A DNA stretch of 13,116 nucleotides from UBA3792 sp946185305 (GTDB lineage Bacteria; Bacillota; Clostridia; Christensenellales; CAG-138): contig CAMHJE010000059.1 of NCBI GenBank assembly GCA_946185305.1, positions 1 to 13,116 of the forward strand, in the 5' to 3' direction. Below, in pieces: positions 7,021 through 13,116 of the stretch (the stretch's first letter is position 1; each line of letters begins with the position of its first letter). The position numbers were made by a program, and so were the translations under genes. A model generated the notes under the pieces. That model was not told the DNA's origin and did no database searches. It was given only the letters and a program-made list of their open reading frames with translations.

Positions 7021-7119
7021 GATAATTAAACCTCCTCGTTTTTTGTTGTCCTCCTCCTGTTTCAACCGGCGATACACCCAGAGGGCACGAGACGCCTATC
7101 CGCAGGAGTGCGTGATACC
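7021..7119 (-). promoter_or_regulatory. 5' leader of rpsB, possibly structured
   Basis: About 100 bases from the predicted transcription start (near 7119) to the ATG. Small hairpins can be drawn in the 5' half: CGCA-CTCC-TGCG, then GGCG...CGCC enclosing CCC-TCT-GGG. The 3' half is purine-rich (GGAGGAGGAC, then the true GAGGAGG). S2 autoregulates through its leader in some bacteria; whether this leader does so is inference. Confidence 0.3.
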
Positions 7120-7125
7120 TTGGAT

Positions 7126-7154
7126 ATTATACACACTTCCATCCCGTATTGCAA
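7126..7154 (-). promoter_or_regulatory. rpsB-tsf promoter
   Basis: On the minus strand: TTGCAA (7149-7154), 17-base spacer, perfect TATAAT (7126-7131). Strong, as expected for a ribosomal operon. Confidence 0.88.
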
Positions 7155-7194
7155 GGATTTTTTTGCGCTTTTTCCTGCAAAATACAGGCTTTTT

Positions 7195-7812
7195 TCATTT
7201 CCCGCGTTCAAAATCCGTCCGGTCGTAAAACCGCTGCTCCTTGCCGCTGTCCAGCACCAATAGATCCCGGCTTTGCCGCATCATCATGGCAAACGCATAA
7301 AGATCCGCAAAGCAACCGCCGAAATGATCCATAAACACGATCAGCAGCACGAACCACATCGCGCTGACCGGCAGCGTCAGCAGCAATGCGACAAAAATAA
7401 TCGTATAGACGACGAACGGCGCAAGCACCGACAGCATGGCAACCGGCCGCTTCAGGTACACGCCCGGCACGCCGCAGTAGGCAAACGTTCCCGCAAAGCC
7501 GAACACCGGCTTTCGATGCGTGAGCAGCACGTACACAAGCCCGTGCGTCAGCTCATGCAGGCTTGTGTAGACAAGCACCAGGGCAAGCACCGTGAGGATA
7601 TGCCAAAGGTACGTCCACCGCCATGTTATCGTAAAATTATCGGGCGAAAAGCCGATCCTTATGCCGAACAGCAGCGCCGCGACCGCAAGCGATACAAAGA
7701 ACGACACCGGGCCGGTCAGCGTTTGGAAACGCTTGTCGTTTGCGTCATAGAGCATGACCTCGGCATAGCCGCTAGGCAGCTCGGTATAAAAGGTTCGGTT
7801 CTCGTTCGTCAT
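7195..7812 (-). CDS. DUF3267 membrane protein (putative zincin metallopeptidase)
   Basis: 205 residues, integral membrane protein with hydrophobic segments near 35-53, 68-84, 125-148 and 150-175. An HExxH zinc motif (HELTH, residues 86-90) lies at the cytosolic or membrane end of the second segment, and a later DHFGGCFAD (162-170) offers an Asp as third ligand. This pattern matches DUF3267, a site-2-protease-like family of putative zinc peptidases; substrates are generally unknown. ATG at 7812 is the best start, though its ribosome binding site (AAAGG, about 14 bases upstream) is weak. It is divergent from holA, and upstream of rpsB on the same strand, but rpsB has its own promoter. Family assignment is by motif and topology; activity is inference. 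Confidence 0.8.
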   Translation of the reverse strand: MTNENRTFYTELPSGYAEVMLYDANDKRFQTLTGPVSFFVSLAVAALLFGIRIGFSPDNFTITWRWTYLWHILTVLALVLVYTSLHELTHGLVYVLLTHRKPVFGFAGTFAYCGVPGVYLKRPVAMLSVLAPFVVYTIIFVALLLTLPVSAMWFVLLIVFMDHFGGCFADLYAFAMMMRQSRDLLVLDSGKEQRFYDRTDFERGK

Positions 7813-7894
7813 GGGTCGCGCATCGCCTTTCCGTACAGGTTACGGTATATCCTACCACATTTTGTTCCGCTCCGCCACCGGTTTTATGAAAAAC

Positions 7895-7923
7895 TTGTGC
7901 GGCGCGCAAATCTATGGTATACT
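7895..7923 (+). promoter_or_regulatory. holA promoter giving a predicted leaderless mRNA
   Basis: TTGTGC (7895-7900), 17-base spacer ending in TGG (extended -10), TATACT (7918-7923). The usual distance from the -10 puts the start at about 7930, which is the A of the holA ATG. No Shine-Dalgarno sequence precedes that ATG. Confidence 0.75.
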
Positions 7924-7929
7924 GTGCGC

Positions 7930-8931
7930 ATGAACGAAACCTCTCTTTACCGTGAAACGAACGCCCGCACGCTGCGGGGACCGTACCTGCTGCTTGGCGC
8001 CGAGGAGCTAACCAAGCAGGAGGCGGTGGATCGCGTCCTTGCGCTGCTCGATCCGTCGTTTACGGACATGAACCTGCATAAGCTGAAAAGCCCGACCGCG
8101 CGGGACCTGTTGAATGCCGCCGATCAGCTGCCGTTTTTTGACGCGTTCCATATCGTGCTTGTCTCGGAATGGAGCGACGCCGACTTGTACGACGGCCTTG
8201 CCGCCGAGGATAAGAAGGCTCCCGGCACGCTGAACCGGTTCTTTGCTCTGCCCGATGCGATTGTGCTGTTTGTGCGCCGCGGCGATCAAAAGGAGACGAG
8301 CTTTTCCAAGCTGTTCTCTGCGCGCGACCGGCTTGTGAAATTCGACGCCTTAACGCCCGATCGCGCCGCCAAGTTCTGCATCCGCGAAGCCGCGCTGAAA
8401 AACACGAAGATCGACGACCGCACCGCCAAGGCGCTGATTGACATGGTCGGCGCCGACGCCTACCGGCTTCGGAACGAGCTCAGCAAGGCCGCGGGTTATG
8501 TCGGCAGCGGCGGCACGATCACCAAGGACACGCTCGATACGGTCGTGACAGCCTCGACCGAGTATAACGCCTTCAAGATGCTCGACGCGCTCGTGGCGGG
8601 CAACAAGAAGGCCGCGATGCGCATGCTCGAATCCGTGATCGGTACGGGCAAGGAGTCCCCGATGGGCGTCGCCGGCTTCCTTGAAGGGCGTCTCCGCCTG
8701 ATGCTGATCGCCCGCGAAATGCTCGATCAGAAGCGCCCGCGCAGCGAGATCCTCTCCCGCATCGGCGGCAGCCCCTACGCCGCAGATAACGCGATCAAGT
8801 CCGCGCAGCGGCTCACCGCCGCGCAGCTCAAAAACGCCGTCGCCGCCTTTGCCGAGGTCAACGCTCTTGTCAAGTCCGGCGAGCGCGACGAGCGCAACGC
8901 GCTGTTCTATGCGATTTATAAGAGTTTTTAA
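7930..8931 (+). CDS. holA: DNA polymerase III subunit delta
   Basis: 333 residues. Delta is the clamp-loader subunit that opens the beta sliding clamp. Seen: the N-terminal GPYLLLGAEELTKQEAVDRVL (residues about 22-42; family pattern YLLyGeE, a degenerate nucleotide-binding fold without a true Walker A), mid-domain RAAKFCIREAALKNTKIDD, and the C-terminal helical collar domain ending VNALVKSG-ERDERNALFYAIYKSF. ATG 7930 is preferred; the open frame runs upstream to 7273 but that part is antisense to the DUF3267 gene and lacks family similarity. No Shine-Dalgarno is present and the promoter abuts the start codon, so a leaderless transcript is predicted. It is monocistronic with its own terminator; rpsT, which often neighbours holA, is not here. 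Confidence 0.93.
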   Translation: MNETSLYRETNARTLRGPYLLLGAEELTKQEAVDRVLALLDPSFTDMNLHKLKSPTARDLLNAADQLPFFDAFHIVLVSEWSDADLYDGLAAEDKKAPGTLNRFFALPDAIVLFVRRGDQKETSFSKLFSARDRLVKFDALTPDRAAKFCIREAALKNTKIDDRTAKALIDMVGADAYRLRNELSKAAGYVGSGGTITKDTLDTVVTASTEYNAFKMLDALVAGNKKAAMRMLESVIGTGKESPMGVAGFLEGRLRLMLIAREMLDQKRPRSEILSRIGGSPYAADNAIKSAQRLTAAQLKNAVAAFAEVNALVKSGERDERNALFYAIYKSF

Positions 8932-8941
8932 CCGAAAGCTG

Positions 8942-8973
8942 AGAGAAACGGAGCCGATCCGTTTCTCTTTTTT
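8942..8973 (+). terminator. holA terminator
   Basis: AGAGAAACGGA (8942-8952), loop GCCGA, TCCGTTTCTCT (8958-8968), 11 perfect pairs, followed by a T run to 8973. It begins about 10 bases after the holA stop. Confidence 0.95.
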
Positions 8974-9245
8974 CTTCCCCCTCCCCCGCACGCTTTTTCG
9001 TCTGCGCGGCGGGGGATTCCATCCGGTTTTTCGGACAGATTCGAGTTAGCCGTCTTTTCCACATTGTCCACAGGGTTATCCACCGTTATCCACAAAAATA
9101 TGTAGAAATTATGAATAACAGGGCCTTGGGGCGGTGGATAACCCGCCGCCTTTCCACGCCGGGCGGTGGATAAGACCGTTTTTTCCCCTGCGGTAGGTTT
9201 TCCTTGAGGCAGCAAAGCACGAGCGGTTTTTCGTGCGGCGCACGA
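8974..9245. other. Gene-free intergenic stretch carrying the DnaA-box cluster
   Basis: Between the holA terminator and the terminator of the leftward MFS/membrane-protein genes, both convergent. No coding region is supported. Besides the DnaA boxes, there is a GCACGA...TCGTGC hairpin near 9218-9238. A minus-strand open frame over 8928-9215 crosses the boxes and the holA terminator and is rejected. Confidence 0.6.
9055..9173. other. Cluster of six DnaA-box-like sites with an AT-rich patch
   Basis: Plus-oriented 9-mers: TTTTCCACA (9055-9063), TTGTCCACA (9064-9072), TTATCCACC (9076-9084) and the perfect consensus TTATCCACA (9086-9094). Minus-oriented: TTATCCACC at 9133-9141 and again at 9165-9173, the last two 32 bases (about three helical turns) apart in a repeated GGCGGTGGATAA. 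Between the two groups, 9094-9118 is AT-rich. This is the arrangement expected where DnaA oligomerises: an origin, a DnaA-titrating or DnaA-reactivating locus, or a DnaA-controlled site. No dnaA or dnaN gene is in the window, and ribosomal genes to the right read toward it, which argues against the main chromosomal origin. Confidence 0.75.
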
Positions 9246-9274
9246 TAAAAAAGCCGTCCCCGCCGGGACGACTT
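9246..9274 (-). terminator. Terminator of the MFS/membrane-protein operon
   Basis: Read leftward: AAGTCGTCCC (9265-9274), loop GGCG, GGGACGGCTT (9251-9260), 10 pairs with one G-T wobble, followed by T residues (A run 9247-9252). It lies 10 bases past the stop at 9284. Confidence 0.92.
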
Positions 9275-9283
9275 ATGCTTGTT

Positions 9284-9832
9284 TCAATTTCTTTCCTTTA
9301 TGTACTGCGTCACAAACGCGATATCCTCGGTCGGGACATAGACGCGGTAGGTCGTGTATTTCGTTTTCAGCAGCAGAAAATCGCCGTCCGTGCTCATATC
9401 CGTGATCCGGTCGAAGCGGATCCATGTATCGCCGCCCTTGGAGGCGTTCTTATGGCGGATGTATTCGCCGTCCATTTCAAAGCGATACCGCTCGCCGCCG
9501 TTCATCATAAAGTGGCCGAGCAAGGCAGGCAGGCCGACGACCCCGGCGGCGGGCAGCAGAAGCAGCCAAAGAAGACCGCCGTCCTCGCGCAGACGATTCG
9601 TCAGCACCCGCCCCGCCTGCTCCGGGCGATAGCGGAGCAGAAGCGCGATATCCCACACCTCCGTGACAAGCAGCACAAGCGCGATCACGGTGATGACCGC
9701 CGCGATGATCGAACAGATTTTCAGCATGTGCCGATAATAAAAGCGGCTTTGCTCGCGGCTTAGAATATACGACCAGCGGTATTGACCGTCCTCGCAGAGC
9801 GTGACGCGTTCGGGATAGGTCTGCGTGTCCAT
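9284..9832 (-). CDS. Small two-helix membrane protein with PH-like C-terminal domain
   Basis: 182 residues, function unknown. ATG at 9832 has AAAGGAGG five bases upstream. Seen: a hydrophilic N-terminus with several aromatic residues, membrane helices at about 36-57 and 84-107 with a basic loop between, then a C-terminal beta-rich domain (about 112-180: RYRFEMDGEYIRHKN, DTWIRFDRITDM, FLLLKTKYTTYRVYVPTEDI). The order of two helices followed by a strand-rich domain with Trp-Ile-x-Phe and a YxVP ending resembles YcxB-like/bacterial PH-domain membrane proteins. It starts 27 bases after the MFS stop with no terminator between, so the two are probably cotranscribed. The assignment is by pattern only. 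Confidence 0.7.
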   Translation of the reverse strand: MDTQTYPERVTLCEDGQYRWSYILSREQSRFYYRHMLKICSIIAAVITVIALVLLVTEVWDIALLLRYRPEQAGRVLTNRLREDGGLLWLLLLPAAGVVGLPALLGHFMMNGGERYRFEMDGEYIRHKNASKGGDTWIRFDRITDMSTDGDFLLLKTKYTTYRVYVPTEDIAFVTQYIKERN

Positions 9833-9859
9833 CGGGGCCTCCTTTGAAAAACGTTCGGG

Positions 9860-11176
9860 TCAGGCGGTCTTTCGCTTCGTCGCGGCCAAATAAATTGCAA
9901 GCGCGGCCATCACGATCAACAGCACGATCAGCGCGGCAAGGAAGATATCGGCGCTCGGCAAAAACGATACGGTGCCGTCGCTGTTCGGCACGGTCGGCGC
10001 GTCGCGCAGGACCCATGCCCCGATCTGCGGGCCGATAATGCCCGGAATCAGCACCTGCGACATGATCCGAAGGCCTTGGAACCGCCCGGCCATGTGCTCC
10101 GGGGTGTAGTTTCTCAGCTGCGTTCCGAACACCGCCATGCCGGATAGGTAGCCGGACATCATCAAAAGCGACCCGATAAACACCGGAATCCGCATACCCA
10201 AGCCCTCCGCGGGGATCACCGCAGGGACAAGGTACAGCAGGATAAAGCCCAAAAACAGCATCGACAGCGCGGGCAGAACGATTCTGCGAAAGCCGTGTTT
10301 ATCGGTCAGCCGCCCGAAGAAGAACGTCACGACGGCGGCAAGGATGATCGCAGGCGCCATGATCAGTACATAGTCCGCCATGCCGAGCGTCTGCTCATAG
10401 TAGATGATCAGGTACGGCATATAAACCTGAATGGCGGTGGAAAAGACGAGATAAGCCAGCATCGACAGGTACAGCTTGCCGTTCCGCTTCACCACGTCCG
10501 GCCGGAAGCCGTACAGGATCGTCGCAAAATAGCCGAGGCTGTCGGGATTCTTGACCGGCGCTTCGTCCACGATAAAGAAGCCGAGCACGCCGATCAGCAG
10601 CACGACGCCGCCGATGATGCAGTAGATCACCGTCCAGCTTTCGGCCTTGTCGAGATCGAAGCCGAGAAAGCCGCCGAACACCACAAGGATCGACAGCAGC
10701 GGCATCATCGAATTGATGCCCTCCGCCGCGCCGCGGTTCGTTTCGTCGGTCGAATCGGTCAGCCACGCGTTGAACGCCGCGTCGTTGGCGGACGAGCCGA
10801 AGAACGTCATCACGCAGTCCATGAGAATCACAAGCGTGATCCCGACCGAGGCGGCGCTGACCGCCGCACCGAACACCGCAGAAATCACATCGGCGCGGAT
10901 CAGCGCAAATGACAGGATCGACACGCCCCAAGCGATGTAGCCGAGGCACATCAGGATCTTGCGCTTGCCGAGCTTGTCGGACAGAGCGCCCATCAGCACG
11001 GTCGTGACCGTCGCCGCGATGGCGGAAGCCGTCACCATCAGCGCGATCTCGGACGCGCTCGCGCGGAACATCTTGTAGATGAACACATTGAAATACATGT
11101 TCTCGACGACCCACGCGATCTGCCCGGTCAGCGAGAAAATCACCAGCGTCAGCCAAAACTTTCCGTTCTTTTTCAT
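9860..11176 (-). CDS. Major facilitator superfamily transporter
   Basis: 438 residues with about 12 hydrophobic segments; cytoplasmic membrane. The MFS loop 2-3 motif A is present as GALSDKLGKRK (residues 63-73), and a second loop of the same kind, GRLTDKHGFRR, marks the start of the second half. The loop with ANDAAFNAWLTDSTDETNRG (about 130-149) is like that seen in sugar-symporter-type MFS (GPH/SLC45-like) proteins, so a sugar or glycoside is a possible substrate, but this is not certain. ATG 11176 (MKKNGKFW) is chosen over a GTG at 11185 because it has correct spacing from AGAGG. First gene of a two-gene unit with the small membrane protein downstream; own promoter at 11197-11225. Confidence 0.88.
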   Translation of the reverse strand: MKKNGKFWLTLVIFSLTGQIAWVVENMYFNVFIYKMFRASASEIALMVTASAIAATVTTVLMGALSDKLGKRKILMCLGYIAWGVSILSFALIRADVISAVFGAAVSAASVGITLVILMDCVMTFFGSSANDAAFNAWLTDSTDETNRGAAEGINSMMPLLSILVVFGGFLGFDLDKAESWTVIYCIIGGVVLLIGVLGFFIVDEAPVKNPDSLGYFATILYGFRPDVVKRNGKLYLSMLAYLVFSTAIQVYMPYLIIYYEQTLGMADYVLIMAPAIILAAVVTFFFGRLTDKHGFRRIVLPALSMLFLGFILLYLVPAVIPAEGLGMRIPVFIGSLLMMSGYLSGMAVFGTQLRNYTPEHMAGRFQGLRIMSQVLIPGIIGPQIGAWVLRDAPTVPNSDGTVSFLPSADIFLAALIVLLIVMAALAIYLAATKRKTA

Positions 11177-11196
11177 GTTCCTCACCTCTTGGGGCT

Positions 11197-11225
11197 ATTG
11201 TACCATACCCGCGCGGAAATTGCAT
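11197..11225 (-). promoter_or_regulatory. MFS gene promoter (extended -10)
   Basis: On the minus strand: ATGCAA (11220-11225, weak -35), 17-base spacer ending TGG, TACAAT (11197-11202). The start is predicted near 11190, about 14 bases before the ATG, just enough for the ribosome binding site. Confidence 0.6.
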
Positions 11226-11279
11226 CCGGTTTGCCCGTTTTTATATAGGAATTTTCCGTTTGTTTATATATGAGCACAT

Positions 11280-11309
11280 AAAAAACGGAACCCTGCGTGA
11301 GGGTTCCGT
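11280..11309 (-). terminator. Terminator of rpsF-ssb-rpsR
   Basis: Read leftward: CGGAACCCT (11300-11308), 5-base loop, AGGGTTCCG (11286-11294), then six T residues (A run 11280-11285). Nine perfect pairs. Confidence 0.95.
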
Positions 11310-11340
11310 GCTAACCGGTCGTGGTGTCGGTTGTGTGTGA

Positions 11341-11586
11341 TTATTCTGCGACGTAGGGCAGCAGAGCCATGACGCGCGCGCGCTTGATAGCAACCGCGAG
11401 GTCACGCTGATGCTCGGCACATACACCGGACATGCGGCGGGGCATGATCTTACCGGCTTCGGTAACGAATCCCTGCAGCTTACGAGTGTCCTTATAATCG
11501 ATGGATGTGGCCTTCTCAACGCAGAAACGGCAAACCTTACGTCTCGAACGCGGACGGCGCGGACGCATTTGTTTACGATCTTCCAT
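11341..11586 (-). CDS. rpsR: Small ribosomal subunit protein S18 (zinc-ligand form)
   Basis: 81 residues, the normal length. S18 pairs with S6 on the 30S platform. Family features: basic N-terminus (RPRRPRSRRKVC), IDYKDTRKLQGFVTEAGKIMPRR in the middle, IKRARVMALLPYV at the end. Cys19, Cys22, Cys56 and His59 form a CxxC...CxxH set, indicating the zinc-binding (C+) type; B. subtilis S18 lacks most of these residues. ATG at 11586 follows AGGAGG. It is the last gene of rpsF-ssb-rpsR, 40 bases after ssb, followed by a strong terminator. Confidence 0.97.
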   Translation of the reverse strand: MEDRKQMRPRRPRSRRKVCRFCVEKATSIDYKDTRKLQGFVTEAGKIMPRRMSGVCAEHQRDLAVAIKRARVMALLPYVAE

Positions 11587-11626
11587 GGTGCAAGCCTCCT
11601 GTAAATTTTAATGGGTTGCCCTTCGA

Positions 11627-12052
11627 TCAGAAAGGCAGGTCGTCGGAACTGATATCGGTAAAGCCGGAGGACAGATCCTGCGCGGGCGCCTGAGGACGCG
11701 GCGCGGAATAGCCGCTGTTTCCGCCTTCCTCATTGGAACGCGGGGACAGGAATTCGACCTCGTCCGCCGATACATCCAGCGCCATGCGCATCGTACCGTC
11801 GTTCGCCTGGTATTGGCGCGCCTGCAGCTCGCCGATGACGGCGACCTTGCGGCCCTTGGCGAGGAAGCGGGAGCAGTTTTCACCGAGCTGCCGCCATGCG
11901 TTGATGCGGAAAAAGTCGGTCTGGCGCTCGCCGCCCTGCTGGGCGAATCTGCGGTTGACGGCAATCGTAAACGTGCAAACGGTCACGCCGCTTGCCGTGG
12001 TGCGGGTTTCGGGATCGCGGGTCAAATTACCGATCAGCGTGATTTTATTCAT
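11627..12052 (-). CDS. ssb: Single-stranded DNA-binding protein
   Basis: 141 residues. SSB coats single-stranded DNA in replication, repair and recombination and recruits partners through its C-terminal tip. Seen: an OB fold in the first 110 residues (MNKITLIGNLTRDPETR, TFTIAVNR, TDFFRINAWRQLGENC, GRKVAVIGELQARQY), a short Gly/Pro/Ser linker (NEEGGNSGYSAPRPQAPAQ), and the acidic tip SSDDLPF that binds partner proteins. ATG at 12052 has GGAGG upstream. It lies between rpsF and rpsR, the standard Firmicute arrangement that couples SSB synthesis to ribosomal protein output. Confidence 0.98.
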   Translation of the reverse strand: MNKITLIGNLTRDPETRTTASGVTVCTFTIAVNRRFAQQGGERQTDFFRINAWRQLGENCSRFLAKGRKVAVIGELQARQYQANDGTMRMALDVSADEVEFLSPRSNEEGGNSGYSAPRPQAPAQDLSSGFTDISSDDLPF

Positions 12053-12082
12053 ACGTTCCTCCGTGATATTCTTCCGTGATTG

Positions 12083-12370
12083 TTATGCTTCTTTACGGGT
12101 AACCATGTAACGCATGATGCGCTCATCGTTTCTCAGATTACGCTCGAGCTCGTGCGGGAGTTCCGGGTTCGCGTTGAAATTGACGAGAACGTAGAAACCC
12201 TCGGTCTTGTAGTCGATTGCGTAGGCCAAGTGACGCTTGCCCCATACATCCGTTTTCGTGATCTCGCCGCCGTTATCGGTGATGATTTTAGCAAACTTGT
12301 CCTGGACGGCGCGGTTTGCTTCCTCTTCAAGTTCGGGCGTGATCATGTACAAAACTTCGTACTGATTCAT
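12083..12370 (-). CDS. rpsF: Small ribosomal subunit protein S6
   Basis: 95 residues. S6 binds S18 and the 16S rRNA platform. Family pattern: NQYEVLYMITPELEEE at the start, GGEITKTDVWGKRHLAYAID in the middle, and EGFYVLVNF followed by an ERNLRNDERIMRYMV ending. The ATG at 12370 is preferred: AAGGAGG lies about 9 bases upstream and the length matches B. subtilis S6. The in-frame GTG at 12379 would overlap the ribosome binding site spacing and add only three residues. First gene of rpsF-ssb-rpsR. Confidence 0.97.
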   Translation of the reverse strand: MNQYEVLYMITPELEEEANRAVQDKFAKIITDNGGEITKTDVWGKRHLAYAIDYKTEGFYVLVNFNANPELPHELERNLRNDERIMRYMVTRKEA

Positions 12371-12385
12371 GTTTTTCACCTCCTT

Positions 12386-12430
12386 ATGGACTTTTGGCCT
12401 TCCTCCCGGAAAGCAAGAAGGACCGTTAGC
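12386..12430 (-). promoter_or_regulatory. rpsF leader hairpin, candidate S6:S18 binding site
   Basis: In the leader RNA, GG(U)CCUUC and GAAGGCC pair around an internal/loop segment UUGCUUUCCGGGAG that displays a CCG. Published S6:S18 autoregulatory leaders have a hairpin presenting a conserved CCG that mimics the rRNA site. The match here is by position and by this short motif only. Confidence 0.4.
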
Positions 12431-12436
12431 CGAATA

Positions 12437-12465
12437 AATATATCACACAACCCCTGAAAATGCAA
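12437..12465 (-). promoter_or_regulatory. rpsF-ssb-rpsR promoter
   Basis: On the minus strand: TTGCAT (12460-12465), 17-base spacer, TATATT (12437-12442). The start is predicted near 12430, about 60 bases before the rpsF ATG. Confidence 0.85.
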
Positions 12466-12558
12466 GCGTTTTGCGGCAATTTTGCGAAAAACTTTTTGTG
12501 CCGTTTCTCCCCTTCCTGTCCATGCGGGACGGCTGCGCGACAGCGACCGGAGTCTTGC

Positions 12559-13116
12559 TCAATACACATCAAACCGGAACAGAAACGCGTAAAGATAAAA
12601 CTGTCCGAGCACAAGGCACGCGACGGTCATGGCGCGATCGACCCAGCGGCGCTTGCCGAGTATCGCCATGCCGAGCAGCAGCGGGAAGCAGACAAGCAAA
12701 TATCGCGGCGCAGACAGGAGCCACGTTGCACCCATCGTGACCGCAAAGTAGATCAAAAAGTACGCGGTATAGGACGCGCGCTGCTTGCGCGCGGTGACGG
12801 CCATGACAAACAGCGCCGAAAACTGCGACAGCAGCGACGGCACCCACAGGCCGAGCGTGTCCTGGAGCTTGCCGTTCTCTAACCAGCTCATCGCATAGTT
12901 CAGCTGATACCGCACCGAATCGAAGAACCAGCCAAGCTGCTGACTCCAGTTCTGCTGCTGATAGATCGTAAACGTCCACGCGCTGCCGGTTTCGACATAG
13001 TTAATGAGCAGATACGCCCCAAACCCCGCTGGGATCAGCAAAAGCGTCAGCCCCCAAAGCCACGTTTTGCGGTCGCACCCGCGTGATTCGAGCAGCGCCG
13101 TGATCCACTCGAAGCA
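12559..13116 (-). CDS. Polytopic membrane protein, PIG-V/mannosyltransferase-like, C-terminal part
   Basis: Partial gene, open at the right edge; 185 C-terminal codons then TGA. The visible part has a hydrophobic segment (LWGLTLLLIPAGFGAYLLI), a Trp/Gln-rich outer loop (WTFTIYQQQNWSQQLGWF), and further membrane segments. The motif SAPRYLLVCFPLLLGMAIL (about 50 residues from the end), with a Pro-Arg-Tyr before a helix, is typical of bacterial PIG-V-type and other polyprenyl-phosphate-sugar-dependent (GT-C) glycosyltransferases. Such enzymes add sugars on the outer face of the membrane. The catalytic N-terminal loop is outside the window, so the assignment is tentative. No clear terminator is seen between its stop and the rpsF promoter. 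Confidence 0.65.
   Translation of the reverse strand, partial: CFEWITALLESRGCDRKTWLWGLTLLLIPAGFGAYLLINYVETGSAWTFTIYQQQNWSQQLGWFFDSVRYQLNYAMSWLENGKLQDTLGLWVPSLLSQFSALFVMAVTARKQRASYTAYFLIYFAVTMGATWLLSAPRYLLVCFPLLLGMAILGKRRWVDRAMTVACLVLGQFYLYAFLFRFDVY

Noticed and set aside
5188..7029. 613-codon open frame on the plus strand opposite tsf and rpsB
   Set aside because: It is antisense to two unmistakable genes, has a Leu/His/Asp/Arg-rich translation typical of antisense frames in GC-rich DNA, and has no ribosome binding site.
7155..7194. Terminator between the DUF3267 gene and rpsB
   Set aside because: CCTG-CAAAATA-CAGG followed by T6 works only for plus-strand transcripts, where no gene ends; the stem is just four pairs.
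7273..7929. Upstream extension of the holA frame
   Set aside because: It is antisense to the DUF3267 gene and lacks DNA polymerase delta similarity; the promoter at 7895-7923 lies inside it.
9055..9173. Main chromosomal oriC
   Set aside because: DnaA boxes fit, but no dnaA or dnaN is present and the highly expressed rpsF-ssb-rpsR operon on the right would be head-on to replication. Kept only as a DnaA-binding cluster.
8928..9215. 95-codon minus-strand open frame after holA
   Set aside because: It crosses the holA terminator and all six DnaA boxes and has no good ribosome binding site.

Overview
The window looks like a chromosomal segment from a GC-rich Clostridia-type Firmicute. This is inferred from gene families and signals, not from a database search. 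It carries the rpsF-ssb-rpsR and rpsB-tsf gene sets, strong AGGAGG-type ribosome binding sites, TTGNNN-17-TATAAT sigma-A promoters, many U-tract hairpin terminators, a DUF3267 putative zincin peptidase and a Listeria-Bacteroides-repeat surface protein. No phage, insertion sequence, CRISPR array, tRNA or rRNA was seen.

Layout, left to right. (1) 1-571, minus: N-terminal part of a secreted protein with near-identical 222-bp tandem repeats; it runs off the left edge. (2) 572-1083: a gene-free stretch with a textbook minus-strand promoter (919-947), a second extended -10 promoter (642-650) and the terminator of the next gene. (3) 1084-1950, minus: a two-repeat DUF11 protein without a signal peptide. 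(4) 2144-5171, plus: galE (UDP-glucose 4-epimerase), then a fused membrane/ATPase ABC exporter. (5) 5172-5388: convergent intergenic region with several hairpins and terminators. (6) 5389-7020, minus: rpsB-tsf under a strong promoter. (7) 7195-7812, minus: a DUF3267 membrane metallopeptidase-like protein, divergent from (8) 7930-8931, plus: holA (DNA polymerase III delta), whose promoter predicts a leaderless mRNA. (9) 8932-9283: gene-free, with the holA terminator, a cluster of six DnaA-box-like 9-mers beside an AT-rich patch, and a terminator for the leftward genes. (10) 9284-11176, minus: an MFS transporter followed by a small two-helix membrane protein with a probable PH-like tail. (11) 11341-12370, minus: rpsF-ssb-rpsR. 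(12) 12559-13116, minus: C-terminal part of a polytopic membrane protein resembling bacterial PIG-V-type glycosyltransferases; it runs off the right edge.

Most genes are core housekeeping: translation (S2, EF-Ts, S6, S18), replication (SSB, HolA) and UDP-sugar supply (GalE). The accessory part is the repeat surface protein, the DUF11 protein and the transporters. I did not find a clear multi-gene novel system. The least explained items are the DnaA-box cluster at 9055-9173, the strong promoter at 919-947 firing into a gene-free stretch, and the predicted leaderless start of holA.
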